From Corynebacterium sp. (GTDB lineage Bacteria > Actinomycetota > Actinomycetes > Mycobacteriales > Mycobacteriaceae): 36,971 nucleotides of DNA. Shown piece by piece: positions 15,498-23,994 of the stretch. The notes beneath the pieces were generated by a model that did no database searches, was not told where the DNA came from, and was given only the letters and a program-made list of their open reading frames with translations. The stretch is taken from NCBI RefSeq assembly GCF_030532325.1, contig NZ_JAUNLS010000021.1, forward strand, positions 1 through 36,971. Reading direction: 5' to 3'. Numbering within the stretch: the first letter of the stretch is position 1; each line of letters starts with the position of its first letter. The position numbers and the translations under genes were made by a program.

Positions 15498-17330
15498 CTA
15501 GAAGGCGTCGCGCACCTGCTGGCGGAAGTCCGAGGGCTTAGCCAGCTGGTCGCGGACCACGAAGTCGCGCATGCGCCGGGCTAGCGCCGGGGTGAGCTGC
15601 GTGCGCGCCTGGGAGCCCAGCACGGCGTCCCAGTACCAGAAGGTCTCCTCGAAGTAGTTGTGTCCGTGCCCGCCGGGCACGTTGAGGGAATTGATCTGAT
15701 CCAGCGCCACCTGCCAGAAGGTGATGAAGGGATACCACCGCAGGCGTGGGAAGGTGTCTGCGTGCAGTGTGGGCGGGGTGGGCTCGCGCAGCCAATTCGG
15801 GCGGGCGTAGATGAGCTTGCTGTCCCACCAGACGATGGGATCCGAGGCGTGCTGGGCCACCGCCACGCGCGGGCGCTGCCAGATCTCGTAGGGCTTGCCA
15901 AAGGCGTCGTGGGTCATGTGGTGCGGGACGGCGGCAAAGCGCAGGTGCTCGCCGCCGTCGATAAGCGGCAGCCGCTCCAGGGAGCCGCGGTCGCGGCGCA
16001 GGCGGCGCATGAAGGTGGTCATGCGCGGCGGGCCGCTGAACATGGCGCCGTCGCAGGATTCCAGCAGCTCGTCGAGGGAGTCGAAGTTCTCCACGATGGC
16101 GTAGCAGCCCAGGGATTCCCCGGCGAGGTAGAGCTTGGGGCGGTCGTCGGCAGGCAAGGCATCGATGGCCTCGCGCACCGCGCTGAGCAGCTCGCGGGCG
16201 GCGGTGATGCTGACGTCCTTGTCCACCACCCAGGAAAAGACGGAGGGCAGGTAGTCATACTGCATGGTCACCGTGGCGCAGTTGCCGCGGGTGAGGAACT
16301 CGTAGGCCGAGACCGAGTAGTTGTTGATCCAGCCCGAGCCCGCCGGCATCTGGATGACGATGGTGTCGCGGCGCAGCGCCCCGGTGCGCTCCATCTCCGC
16401 CACGGCGTGCCGCGCCGCCGCCTTGGGTCCGCGCCCGCGCACCAGCCCGATGTAGATGCGGATGGGCTCATGGGCGCGCTCGAAGAGCATGACCTCCTTG
16501 ATGTCCTGGGCGCGCGGGCCACGGTCGAGGAAGGCGCGACCCTGGGAGCCCACCGCGGTCCAGGGCTCGTGGGACCACGGGCTGCCGGAGCGCTCCGGCT
16601 CCCAGGGCATCGCGGAGCCGGGGTAGACCAGCTTGTTGAGCGCCAGCGCGTTGTGGGAGGCGGAGTGAATGAAGCGCCGCCAGAGTACGCGGTCGCTGAC
16701 CAGTGCCGCGGCGTAGCCCACCGCCCCGCCGGCCAGGGGCCAGGCCACCCAGCGCGGCAGCCAGCGCTGGGCCTGGCGGCTGAGTTGCGTGACGGCGAGC
16801 TGCGTGGCCTCCCCGAGCACGAGGAGGGCGGCGTAGCCCGCGGTGCCCACGGCCAGGCCCAGGGCGGCGGTCTGGGGCCCGCGGTCGAGGTACTTGTCCA
16901 CCAGGCGGGCCTGGGCAGCCTGGTTGCGCAGCGAGCGCGCGCCCACCGCCACGGTGATAACGCCCAGGACGTAGTAGGAGTAGCGCCGCGTGGTGGGGGT
17001 GACGTGATCCTGCGGGCGTTTGCCCAGGGCCCTGAGCCCCGCCTTGGTGAGGAAGGCCGCCGTGGAGGCCGCGAGGTGCCCGGCGCCCTGGCCGATGGCC
17101 ACGTTGGCCGCGGTCACCCACCAGGGGCGGGGCAGGAGGGAGGGGGAGACGGCGGCCCAGGTGGCCACTTCGGCGCCGAAGATACCGGGCCACATGTTTT
17201 GTGGCAGGCGCCGGCGGCCCGTCATGCGGATGCCCGGGGTGAGATCGCCGACCAGCTCGAGGCTAAACAGCGCAGCTTCCAGTGTGTACTTGGCTGCGGT
17301 GAGAGCGATGCGGCGGGCGAGTCTACGCAT
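15498..17330 (-). CDS. Alpha/beta-hydrolase membrane protein (Abhydrolase_9)
   Basis: A 610-residue protein. Its N-terminal ~230 residues contain about five hydrophobic segments (for example YSYYVLGVITVAVGARSL and LAVGTAGYAALLVLG), matching the Abhydrolase_9_N membrane region. The C-terminal half is an alpha/beta-hydrolase with the nucleophile elbow GESLG, Ser406; the Asp/His partners lie further on, with HGHNYFEE near the end as a candidate for the catalytic His. Such proteins are probably membrane-bound esterases or lipases, possibly facing outward; the substrate is unknown. The ORF start at 17567 is rejected because it overlaps ldh; ATG 17330 gives the conventional N-terminus (MRRLARRIALTAAKY). 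No Shine-Dalgarno is seen. The gene is divergent from ldh. Confidence 0.82.
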   Translation of the reverse strand: MRRLARRIALTAAKYTLEAALFSLELVGDLTPGIRMTGRRRLPQNMWPGIFGAEVATWAAVSPSLLPRPWWVTAANVAIGQGAGHLAASTAAFLTKAGLRALGKRPQDHVTPTTRRYSYYVLGVITVAVGARSLRNQAAQARLVDKYLDRGPQTAALGLAVGTAGYAALLVLGEATQLAVTQLSRQAQRWLPRWVAWPLAGGAVGYAAALVSDRVLWRRFIHSASHNALALNKLVYPGSAMPWEPERSGSPWSHEPWTAVGSQGRAFLDRGPRAQDIKEVMLFERAHEPIRIYIGLVRGRGPKAAARHAVAEMERTGALRRDTIVIQMPAGSGWINNYSVSAYEFLTRGNCATVTMQYDYLPSVFSWVVDKDVSITAARELLSAVREAIDALPADDRPKLYLAGESLGCYAIVENFDSLDELLESCDGAMFSGPPRMTTFMRRLRRDRGSLERLPLIDGGEHLRFAAVPHHMTHDAFGKPYEIWQRPRVAVAQHASDPIVWWDSKLIYARPNWLREPTPPTLHADTFPRLRWYPFITFWQVALDQINSLNVPGGHGHNYFEETFWYWDAVLGSQARTQLTPALARRMRDFVVRDQLAKPSDFRQQVRDAF

Positions 17331-17390
17331 GGGCACTATTGAACCAGCAACACCGCGGGTGCGCAGCACATGCCCGTTCGGGCCTAAATA

Positions 17391-17423
17391 TGTGAGATCG
17401 GACAACCGATAGTGTGAGATCGG
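17391..17423. promoter_or_regulatory. Direct repeats upstream of ldh
   Basis: TGTGAGATCGG occurs twice, at 17391-17401 and 17413-17423, with a 22-bp period (two helical turns). Between the copies lies the perfect inverted repeat ATCGG-ACAA-CCGAT (17397-17410). This is a likely binding site for a regulator of ldh and/or the divergent hydrolase gene. Confidence 0.5.
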
Positions 17424-17459
17424 GCTTTCGGCGAGCGGATTTCTGAGAGCAGGGGCACA

Positions 17460-18416
17460 ATGGGAGCCATGGGAAATCATGTGGGAAACAAAGTCGTACT
17501 CATCGGCGCCGGCGACGTTGGAGTCGCCTACGCCTACGCCTTGGTTAACCAGGGCACCGTGGACCATCTAGCCATCATCGATATCGACGAGAAGAAGCTC
17601 GAAGGCAACGTCATGGATCTCAACCATGGCGTGGTCTGGGCGCCCTCGCGCACGCGCGTGACCAAGGGCACCTACGAGGACTGCCAGGACGCCTCCATGG
17701 TGGTCATCTGCGCCGGCGCCGCTCAGAAGCCGGGTGAGACCCGCCTGCAGCTGGTGGACAAGAACGTGGCCATCATGAACTCCATCGTGGGGGATGTCAT
17801 GGCCAACGGCTTCGACGGAATCTTCCTCGTCGCCTCCAACCCGGTGGACATCCTCACCTACGCCGTGTGGAAGGCCTCCGGCCTGCCGCACCACCGCGTC
17901 ATCGGCTCCGGCACCATCCTGGACTCCGCCCGCTACCGCTACATGCTCTCCGAGATGGATGACGTCGCCCCGACCTCGGTGCACGCCTACATCATCGGCG
18001 AGCACGGCGATTCCGAGCTGCCGGTGGTCTCCTCCGCCAACATCGCCGGCGTCTCGCTCTCGCACCGTTCCGAGGAGGATCCGGGCTACAACGAGCGCAT
18101 CGAGAAGATCTTCGAGGACACCCGCGACGCGGCCTACAAGATCATCGACGCCAAGGGCTCCACCTCCTACGGCATCGGCATGGGCCTGGCGCGCATCACT
18201 CGCGCCGTCATACAGAACCAGGCCGTGGCGCTTCCGGTCTCCGCCTACCTGCAGGGTGAATACGGCAAGGAGGATGTCTACATCGGCACCCCGGCCATCA
18301 TCGACCGCAACGGCATCAACCGCGTCATCGAGCTGCAGCTCGATGATCACGAGCAGGAGCGCTTCGACGCCTCCTACGAGACGCTGAACTCGATCAAGGA
18401 AGAAATCTTCAGCTAG
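17460..18416 (+). CDS. ldh: L-lactate dehydrogenase, NAD-dependent
   Basis: A 318-residue cytoplasmic enzyme interconverting pyruvate and L-lactate with NADH. The Rossmann motif [13 protein letters not shown] is at residues 16-28. Substrate and catalytic residues are in place: Arg95 (GETRLQL), Asp155 and Arg158 (LDSARYRY) and His182 (GEHGDSELP). [10 protein letters not shown] is the usual family block. AGCAGGGG lies 6 nt before the ATG at 17460; an in-frame ATG at 17469 is a less likely start. The stop codon overlaps the GTG start of the next gene by one base. Upstream direct repeats suggest specific regulation, as expected for a gene that in C. glutamicum responds to oxygen and sugar supply. 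Confidence 0.96.
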   Translation: MGAMGNHVGNKVVLIGAGDVGVAYAYALVNQGTVDHLAIIDIDEKKLEGNVMDLNHGVVWAPSRTRVTKGTYEDCQDASMVVICAGAAQKPGETRLQLVDKNVAIMNSIVGDVMANGFDGIFLVASNPVDILTYAVWKASGLPHHRVIGSGTILDSARYRYMLSEMDDVAPTSVHAYIIGEHGDSELPVVSSANIAGVSLSHRSEEDPGYNERIEKIFEDTRDAAYKIIDAKGSTSYGIGMGLARITRAVIQNQAVALPVSAYLQGEYGKEDVYIGTPAIIDRNGINRVIELQLDDHEQERFDASYETLNSIKEEIFS

Positions 18417-19120
18417 TGAACATCGTGGCCCACAGGGGATACTCCGGAAAATACCCGGAGCTATCCCCTCTAGCATTTGAAAAAGCCCTTGAGCTGCCCA
18501 TTCACGGCATCGAGTGCGATATCCGGCTCAGTGCCGACGGCAAAGTGGTGATCAACCACGATCCCACCCTCGAGCGCACCGCCGGGCACCCAGGCCGGGT
18601 CTCCCGCATGACCTGGGAGGAGCTGCGCGGCGTCGACATCGGCGAGGGCCAGCGCATGTTGCTTCTCGACGAACTCCTGGAGATGCTCGAGGGCAAACCC
18701 CACCACATCTACATCGAGACCAAGCACCCCTCCGGGCAGGGTGACATCCTCGAGGAGCAGCTTGTGCTGCGCTTGCGCTACGCCGGGCTTCTCGACGACC
18801 CCCGTATCCACATGATCTCCTTTTCCCACAGCGCGATCCGGCGGATGCACACCCTGGCTCCGCAGGTGGACCGCTTCTACCTGCGCCGCGATTGGGAGCG
18901 CCACATCAACACCCCCGATATCCTGCTGTCCCAGCCCACCGGCCTAGGCATGTCGCTGCTGCGCGGCAAGGTGCAGCCCAATGCCATCGGCGCGCACGGC
19001 CTGCCCACCTACATGTGGACCATCGACAAGCCTGAGGACATGAAGTGGGCGTGGTCCAACGGGGTGGACATTCTGGCCACGAACCAGCCAGAAGTGGCCC
19101 TGCACGCCATCGAGCTCTAA
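18416..19120 (+). CDS. Glycerophosphodiester phosphodiesterase family protein
   Basis: A 234-residue enzyme of the GDPD TIM-barrel family, which hydrolyses glycerophosphodiesters to glycerol-3-phosphate and an alcohol. The motif VAHRGYSGKYPELSPLAF at the N-terminus gives the catalytic His and the first metal-binding Glu; IECDIRLSADG supplies the next metal ligands and VVINHDPTLERT the second catalytic His. YIETKHPSG holds a further acidic ligand. There is no signal peptide, so it acts in the cytoplasm on glycerophosphodiesters that enter or arise inside the cell. The GTG start overlaps the ldh TAG by one base (GTG at 18416-18418), giving translational coupling. From memory, a cytosolic glpQ1 lies near ldh in C. 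glutamicum. Confidence 0.88.
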   Translation: MNIVAHRGYSGKYPELSPLAFEKALELPIHGIECDIRLSADGKVVINHDPTLERTAGHPGRVSRMTWEELRGVDIGEGQRMLLLDELLEMLEGKPHHIYIETKHPSGQGDILEEQLVLRLRYAGLLDDPRIHMISFSHSAIRRMHTLAPQVDRFYLRRDWERHINTPDILLSQPTGLGMSLLRGKVQPNAIGAHGLPTYMWTIDKPEDMKWAWSNGVDILATNQPEVALHAIEL

Positions 19121-19142
19121 GAACCAGGTAAATTGTGTAGCT

Positions 19143-20063
19143 ATGGCCAAGAAGAAAAAGAACAACGAACAGCTGCCGGAGGGCATGTCCCGCCGCCAAG
19201 CTAAGTTCGCTGCCCGCGCCGCCGAGCGCGCTGCCCTGGAAAAGGATCCCCGCCCCTTCGGCGGTTTTGCCGCTGAGGCTGACCTCGTGGCGCTGCAGGA
19301 ATTCGTCCCCTCCGCTTTTGCCAAGCTGAGCGTGAAGGGCTTTGACCGCGACGTCTACGTGGCAACCGTGCTACCGGGTGCCTCCGCCGCTCTCATCCGC
19401 GATGAGGAGTTCGGCGGCGATGCCTTCGTGGGCCTGCAGGTGCAGTCCCACACCCACAACCCGGGCCGCGACCTGGCCTTCGCCCTCAACTGGGTGAAGA
19501 ACAGCGAGCCGGGCGCCACCCTGGAGTCCACCGCGGCTGACGGCTCCCAGCCGAAGCTGGAGGAGCTGCTGGATACCGACGCCGAGCTCGAGGTCACCGT
19601 CTCCCAGGACTTCGGCTGGTGGATGCCTGAGGGTGCACAGATCACCCCGCAGGTGGCCCAGTCCCTGAAGATGGCCAACGATTCCGTCATCGAGTCCCAC
19701 AAGGTGGGCGAGGAGATCACAGGCGTGGCCTACTGGGCTAACGCTGGCGGCGGTAAGGCACACATCCGCTGGGTTCGCCCGAGTGACGATGAGAACGCCT
19801 TCCTCAACGCGCTGGCCCGCGTGGCTGCGAGCGGCAAGCTCAACCTGGGGGAGGGTACCAAGTTTGCTGGTGTCTTCCGCACCCACGGTCTCATCGCCCC
19901 GGTCTTCGACCTCAAGCCGGAGGTGGACTACAACTCCTACGAGGCCGAGTTGGCCCGCGTGGACAAAGCCATCGAGGCCGAGCTTTCCAACGACGCCCAG
20001 CTCACCGCCGATGAGCGCAAGCAGCTGGAGAACATCAAGTCCCGCCAGGTGACCCTGCGCTAG
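19143..20063 (+). CDS. DUF5926 family protein
   Basis: A 306-residue protein of the actinobacterial DUF5926 family, sometimes annotated as SecA-related because of the short basic N-terminal MAKKKKNN region (not a SecC zinc motif here). The N-terminus is strongly basic and probably disordered (residues 1-35). The rest is a soluble mixed alpha/beta domain without recognised catalytic motifs (ADLVALQEFVPSAFAKLSV opens it). The acidic C-terminal helices (residues ~265-306) may form a coiled coil. TAAATT (19129-19134) lies 8 nt before the ATG and no Shine-Dalgarno is present, so a leaderless mRNA is likely. A long perfect inverted repeat follows the gene. Function unknown. Confidence 0.75.
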   Translation: MAKKKKNNEQLPEGMSRRQAKFAARAAERAALEKDPRPFGGFAAEADLVALQEFVPSAFAKLSVKGFDRDVYVATVLPGASAALIRDEEFGGDAFVGLQVQSHTHNPGRDLAFALNWVKNSEPGATLESTAADGSQPKLEELLDTDAELEVTVSQDFGWWMPEGAQITPQVAQSLKMANDSVIESHKVGEEITGVAYWANAGGGKAHIRWVRPSDDENAFLNALARVAASGKLNLGEGTKFAGVFRTHGLIAPVFDLKPEVDYNSYEAELARVDKAIEAELSNDAQLTADERKQLENIKSRQVTLR

Positions 20064-20082
20064 AACAACCCAGCACGAGCCA

Positions 20083-20123
20083 AGGCTGTGGGAAGAAAAC
20101 ACACGATTTTCTTCCCACAGCCT
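20083..20123. terminator. 17-bp perfect inverted repeat after DUF5926 gene
   Basis: AGGCTGTGGGAAGAAAA (20083-20099) and TTTTCTTCCCACAGCCT (20107-20123) pair without a mismatch around the 7-nt loop CACACGA. It starts 20 bp past the DUF5926 stop, and AACTTTT follows, so it can act as a terminator. The length and perfection are unusual, and it marks the left border of the low-GC island. Confidence 0.65.
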
Positions 20124-20310
20124 AACTTTTGGTGTTTTCGCGCTCTGATCGATGTAGCGACAAAGCAGTGTAGTGGCCTTCATTGGAGAGCCCTTGAACA
20201 GTGCTTGGGTCTGTGGGGCTTAGGAACCGTTGTGAGTTCGCCGATAAGCCACTCCCACGACACCTTTAAGATAGAAGACGAGAAGTCAGGCAATGTGAAA
20301 GTGGCAGGCC

Positions 20311-20760
20311 ATGGAGCACCTTGAAGAAAGAGATGGAAAGTGGGTCATGACCGATGACTGGGACCCCGCCATTTTTGGTCAAAGACTAAATGAGCTTTTA
20401 AAGCATTACGAAGCCAGTGAGAACCAAGTCACCCCTGAGGATATCGAGGTTCGAGCAGTCTGGTGCACGACCTCGCGCATATTTGCCGTATTCTCAGTTA
20501 AGACGCCCAAAGGACTCGCCTTCGTCGGGATGGAAACGTATCCCATACCTGGTCGCGGCTTCCTTTCTGAACGTCAAAGCGCAGTTCACGCCTGGGGAAA
20601 CCAGCTCGCCGGGGATCCTTTCATCGACGAATTAGAGTTCTCCGCTGGCGATAAAATTCACTGGTTCATAGGCGTAAACCCGAATGTGCCGCAGCACTTT
20701 TCTGACATCAAAGCTTTGGAAGCCGAAGTATACCTGCCCTCCACCCCACATGATGCCTAG
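20311..20760 (+). CDS. Hypothetical protein, 149 aa
   Basis: I do not recognise this protein. It is acidic, soluble and without signal peptide or membrane helix. It contains several aromatic-rich segments (TTSRIFAVFSVKTPKG, GDKIHWFIGVNPNVP) that look like beta strands and a helical N-terminus (PAIFGQRLNELLKHYE). Small acidic proteins of this size often serve as immunity proteins beside toxin genes, and a decayed minus-strand gene converges on it, but this is a guess from context. TAAGAT (20267-20272) is a possible -10 box. ATG 20311 gives the longest form; ATG 20347 is an alternative. Codon use is less GC-biased than its neighbours, suggesting transfer. Its 3' end overlaps the opposite-strand remnant by about 53 bp. 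Confidence 0.5.
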   Translation: MEHLEERDGKWVMTDDWDPAIFGQRLNELLKHYEASENQVTPEDIEVRAVWCTTSRIFAVFSVKTPKGLAFVGMETYPIPGRGFLSERQSAVHAWGNQLAGDPFIDELEFSAGDKIHWFIGVNPNVPQHFSDIKALEAEVYLPSTPHDA

Positions 20761-21558
20761 GGGAGCTCTGCAACCCAGTACTCCTTTTTCGGTCGATATT
20801 ACGTTCCAAGTTGAACCATTGTGGGGCTACATCGCTGCCGTCATTCGTCTCATGCAGCGGATACATCGTTTTCACCCCACGCGGCACGGACGCACCTTTC
20901 ACCCATACCGTATACTCCACTACTCCCCGAAGCGTGAATGATCGCCCAGTACCGATTCGTTCGCCGTCACTGATGCGTAATGCCTCGTAAATCGGCGTTT
21001 CATAAACACGGTCAGCCTCTTCAACTCGATCGATGCACAACCCATTGAAATAGCTTCTTATCGAGTAAAGATTCTAGATTCCGTGCTTGTGATAAATCTT
21101 GTCATAGCCCCAGGGTCCCCCTCGCTTTGCATTTGGCGTGTACCATCCTCGCCGTAGCACGATGGGAAAACCACACTTGTCTCGAGTGGACAAGACTATT
21201 GCGTCTGTGTAGGCGTTTCCTCCAGCTTCTGAGGCGGCGTGGAGTACGGGGCCGTCTTGGTCAAGTCCGCCCCCGGGGAGGAAGTCGGGGAAGAGTTTGT
21301 CGAGTTGTTGGCCATGGATGTTTCCTTTTTCAAAGGTTTGTTTCTTCCATCCGTCAAGTTGCTTGTGTGTGGGGCTATTTATAGGTACTTGTTGAAGCGG
21401 TCGGGGTAGGCCACGGCCATCTGGTTGATGGCTTGTTTACAGCCGGAAACTCGTGCTCCTCAAAAGCCGAAGTAGCCTTCAGTAACTCATTGGTGCTGAC
21501 GGTTATTTTCTTAAATGGGAAAGCCCTGACGTAATCTTGCGCAGTATCAAGGAAGCTT
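20708..21558 (-). pseudogene. Decayed minus-strand gene, unknown family
   Basis: No intact frame covers this stretch, but a coding-like peptide can be followed across three frames. It reads FLDTAQDYVRAFPFKKITV to about HEFPAVNK, switches frame near 21435, continues QAINQMAVAYPDRFNKYL until a TAA at 21379-21381, switches again at CTATAAAT and runs to a TAG at 21074-21076 (ending WGYDKIYHKHGI). The same frame then stays open to 20708 (YFNGLCIDRVEEADRVYETP and onward). The second part has no ATG, GTG or TTG before its first conserved-looking residues. This pattern suggests two frameshifts and a nonsense codon in one older gene, or a chain of fragments. No domain is recognised; the last ~110 residues could also be a separate TTG-start ORF (20708-21040). 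Confidence 0.45.
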
Positions 21559-21561
21559 CTG

Positions 21562-21744
21562 ATGCAGCGAGAAATACTCTCACTCGTTCAAGAAGGGTGG
21601 TCGGATAAAGAGATCGCCGAGAAATTGCACTATGCCGAGGTAACTATCCGGAAGAAAGTAGCTGCATTGAAGGTGCATTTCGGTGCGAGGAACCGGACAG
21701 AGCTGGCATGTAAGACCTGGCGCACGCAGCCGGAATCTAGCTAA
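21562..21744 (+). pseudogene. LuxR-type helix-turn-helix remnant, 60 aa
   Basis: The frame encodes a LuxR/GerE-type DNA-binding domain only: QREILSLVQEGWSDKEIAEKL followed by AEVTIRKKVAALKVHFGARNRTEL. This corresponds to the last ~60 residues of a NarL-type response regulator. The frame is open upstream only to a TAA at 21532-21534 and no receiver domain is visible in any frame, so it is probably the 3' end of a truncated regulator. The recognition-helix region (AEVTIRKKV) is intact, so if expressed from ATG 21562 it might still bind DNA. No clear ribosome binding site precedes it. It lies at the right side of the low-GC island. Confidence 0.5.
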
Positions 21745-21786
21745 TTGAGCGGCCAGAAATAGAGGCTCGGTGCGGGTTGAGACCGG

Positions 21787-23139
21787 CTAACGCAGCGAGT
21801 CCCACAGACCTTGGGCGGCGGCGTCGTCCCACAGCACCACGTTGCCCACCTCGGTGTCCTGGAAGCCGCCCACGGGCACGGTCTCGGTCTCTACGCCGCT
21901 GGCCATGGCCAGGGCCACGCGGGCCAGGTGCCAGACGTGATCCTTCTGGCCCACGATGAAGGAATCCGCGGTGTGGTTGACCAGGGAGACGGCGCGGAAG
22001 GGGTTGATGAGCGTGGCGGGCGAGGTCACCTTATCTAGCAGCGCGGCGAAGAACTCGCGCTGGCGCTGGACGCGGTCGAGATCGCCCATCGCGGTGGCGC
22101 GGGTGCGCACGTAGCCCAGTGCGTTGGGGCCGTTGAGCTCCTGGCAGCCGGCTTGCAGGTCGATGCCGGCCAGCGGATCGTTGATGGGCTCCTCCACGCA
22201 GATGTCCACGCCGCCGACGGCGTCCACGACGTTGGCCAGCCCACCCATGCCGATCTCCGCGTAGTGATCGATGTGCAGGCCAGTGGAGTGCTCCACCGTC
22301 TGAGTGAGCAGCTGCGCACCGCCGTAGGTGAAGGAGGCGTTAATCTTGTCCCAACCAAAGCCGGGGACCTCGACGTAGCTATCGCGGGGGATGGAGACCA
22401 GCTTGGCCTTGCCGGAGGAGGGAATGTGCAAGAGCATGATGGTGTCCGTGCGGCCCACACCGATGTCGCCGCCGGTGCCGAGCTCAGCCTGTTGTTCCTC
22501 CGTGAGCCCCTGGCGGGAATCGGAGCCGACGAGCAGCCAGTTGGTGCCCGCGGTGTTGGCCACCTGCTCCTCCGGCATGGCCTCGATGCGGGTGAGACGG
22601 GAATCCGTCCACAGGCCAAAGGCCAGGGTGAGCACCAGGATGATGGTCACCGCCCAGCCAAAGCAACCCAACCCGCGCTTGAGAGGGTTGACGCGCTTGC
22701 GGCGGCGGTGAGGGCGGCGTTGTCCAGGTTGCCCAGGCTGCGCATAGGAGCGCGGCACGGGCTGCTGCGGCGGTGCCTGCTGGTAGCTGGGCTGATAGTC
22801 CTGCTGGTATTGGGGCGGGTAAGGCTGCTGGTAGCGCTGGTGCTGTGCTTGCTGGTAGCCGGGGTGCCGCGGCTGCCGCTCAGCCATGTAGGCGTCGACG
22901 TCGAAGCGGGTTTCTTCGGCGCGCTGCTGCTGCGGCGGGCGCTGGGCGCGGCGCGACGGCTGAGTGTTCTGTCTGCGGTGTCCGCTGCTGGCGGCAGGGC
23001 GGCGGCGCACGGGGCGGCCGTAGCGATCCCGCAGCGGGCGGCCGTCGGCGCCCAGGACGTAATCGGCAGAGTTGGCGGTATCGCCGGCATCGCCGGCGCG
23101 GCGAGTCTCGCGCTCTGGGTCACGTCCTTGATCAGTCAT
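21787..23139 (-). CDS. LytR-CpsA-Psr (LCP) family glycopolymer transferase
   Basis: A 450-residue membrane protein that probably transfers arabinogalactan or similar polymers from lipid carriers to peptidoglycan. The N-terminal ~150 residues are cytoplasmic, disordered and rich in Arg, Gln, Pro and Tyr (repeated QQ/YQQ units). One transmembrane helix (about 157-177) follows, then the extracellular LCP domain, about 195-375. Its diphosphate-lipid-binding residues are visible in LLVGSDSR, GRTDTIMLLH, VSIPRDSYVEVPG and YVRTRATAMGDLDRVQRQ. ATG 23139 (MTDQGRDPE) is chosen because TACAGT (23152-23147) lies 7 nt upstream, the leaderless pattern; ATG 23145 and ATG 23187 are alternatives. It stands alone on the minus strand at the edge of the island. 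Confidence 0.92.
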   Translation of the reverse strand: MTDQGRDPERETRRAGDAGDTANSADYVLGADGRPLRDRYGRPVRRRPAASSGHRRQNTQPSRRAQRPPQQQRAEETRFDVDAYMAERQPRHPGYQQAQHQRYQQPYPPQYQQDYQPSYQQAPPQQPVPRSYAQPGQPGQRRPHRRRKRVNPLKRGLGCFGWAVTIILVLTLAFGLWTDSRLTRIEAMPEEQVANTAGTNWLLVGSDSRQGLTEEQQAELGTGGDIGVGRTDTIMLLHIPSSGKAKLVSIPRDSYVEVPGFGWDKINASFTYGGAQLLTQTVEHSTGLHIDHYAEIGMGGLANVVDAVGGVDICVEEPINDPLAGIDLQAGCQELNGPNALGYVRTRATAMGDLDRVQRQREFFAALLDKVTSPATLINPFRAVSLVNHTADSFIVGQKDHVWHLARVALAMASGVETETVPVGGFQDTEVGNVVLWDDAAAQGLWDSLR

Positions 23140-23244
23140 GCGCATTACTGTACAACGAAACCCCACCAGCCCCAGGAGCGGAGGCACGCAGCGGGGGCGC
23201 CGCGGCGATCACTCGGAAGGCATTTACTGATCACGAGTTGAGCA

Positions 23245-23994
23245 CTAGAAGAGGAGGGCGTAACCGCAGAAGGCGATGGCGTCGATAAGAAAGTGCCCGA
23301 TGATAAGTGGCCACACCCGGCCGGTCTTGTGGAAGTACCAGGCGTAGACCACACCCATGGCGATGTTGCCCAGGCCAGCGGAAACCCCCTGGTAGAGGTG
23401 GTAGCTTCCGCGCAGGATCGCGGAGGCGGCGATGGCGGCGGGCACGCCCCAGCGGGCCTGCCTGAGCCGGATGCACAGCCACATGACCACAATGATCTCC
23501 TCGGCAAAGGCATTGCCCGCGGATTTAAGAAGCAGCGTGGGCAGCTCCACCCAGGCGTTATCGAAGGCCGCCGGCACCACCTCCTTGGTTAGCCCGAAGT
23601 GCAGCGCGCCGAGGTAGAAGGCCAGCCCCGGCAGCCCAATGACGGCCGCCAGCCCCATCCCGTGCCACCAGTCGCGGGAGCGCACACGCGGCCAGCGGCC
23701 CAAGAGATAGAGGCCCAGCGCACCCCAGGCAAAGAGCACGGCGGCACTGCACAGCTGCAGGCCAAGATCGAGCAGCGCGGTGGTGGACTGGGTGCCGTTG
23801 AGGGTGACGGACTGCTCGTTGAGCGGGGCGGGGTTGAGGAGGGCGTCGGCAAGCCGCAGGGCCGCGCGCACCCCGGAGATGCCGAAGGTGACGGTGAGGA
23901 CGATGAGGATCTCGGCGTAGATGCGGCGGGTGCGCAGCTGCTCAGTGTGTGGCGGCCCAGATCTTTGTGGCTCAGTTTCTCGTGGTTCAGTCAT
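23245..23994 (-). CDS. CPBP-family intramembrane metalloprotease
   Basis: A 249-residue membrane protein of the CAAX-protease/bacteriocin-processing (Abi) family. About six to seven helices are predicted. The three family motifs are present in order: Glu165-Glu166 (NAFAEEIIVV), Arg196...His199 (LRGSYHLYQG) and His234...Asp238 (GHFLIDA), the expected catalytic residues. The usual EExxxR of motif 1 is weaker here because the Arg position is replaced (EEIIVVMW). The substrate is unknown. The start overlaps the end of the amidase gene by 8 bp on the same strand, so both are in one operon and probably translationally coupled; a functional link to the amidase is not established. Confidence 0.82.
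   Translation of the reverse strand: MTEPRETEPQRSGPPHTEQLRTRRIYAEILIVLTVTFGISGVRAALRLADALLNPAPLNEQSVTLNGTQSTTALLDLGLQLCSAAVLFAWGALGLYLLGRWPRVRSRDWWHGMGLAAVIGLPGLAFYLGALHFGLTKEVVPAAFDNAWVELPTLLLKSAGNAFAEEIIVVMWLCIRLRQARWGVPAAIAASAILRGSYHLYQGVSAGLGNIAMGVVYAWYFHKTGRVWPLIIGHFLIDAIAFCGYALLF

Noticed and set aside
15660-17342. 560-codon plus-strand ORF
   Set aside because: Exact antisense shadow of the Abhydrolase_9 gene; composition (Gly, Ala, His, Val-rich) is typical of GC-rich antisense frames.
20088-20324. Plus-strand ORF of 78 codons starting in the long inverted repeat
   Set aside because: Starts inside the terminator-like hairpin, has no ribosome binding site and no recognisable sequence.
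21127-21384. Plus-strand ORF of 85 codons
   Set aside because: Lies opposite the coding-like minus-strand peptide and is Arg/Leu/Cys-rich, as expected for a shadow frame.
20064-21786. Prophage or IS element
   Set aside because: No transposase, integrase, terminal inverted repeats or target-site duplication could be seen.
22770-22920. CRISPR-like or tandem DNA repeat in the LCP gene
   Set aside because: The repeated CTGCTGGTA/CTGGTAG pattern is the codon level of a Gln/Tyr-rich low-complexity cytoplasmic region; there are no spacers.
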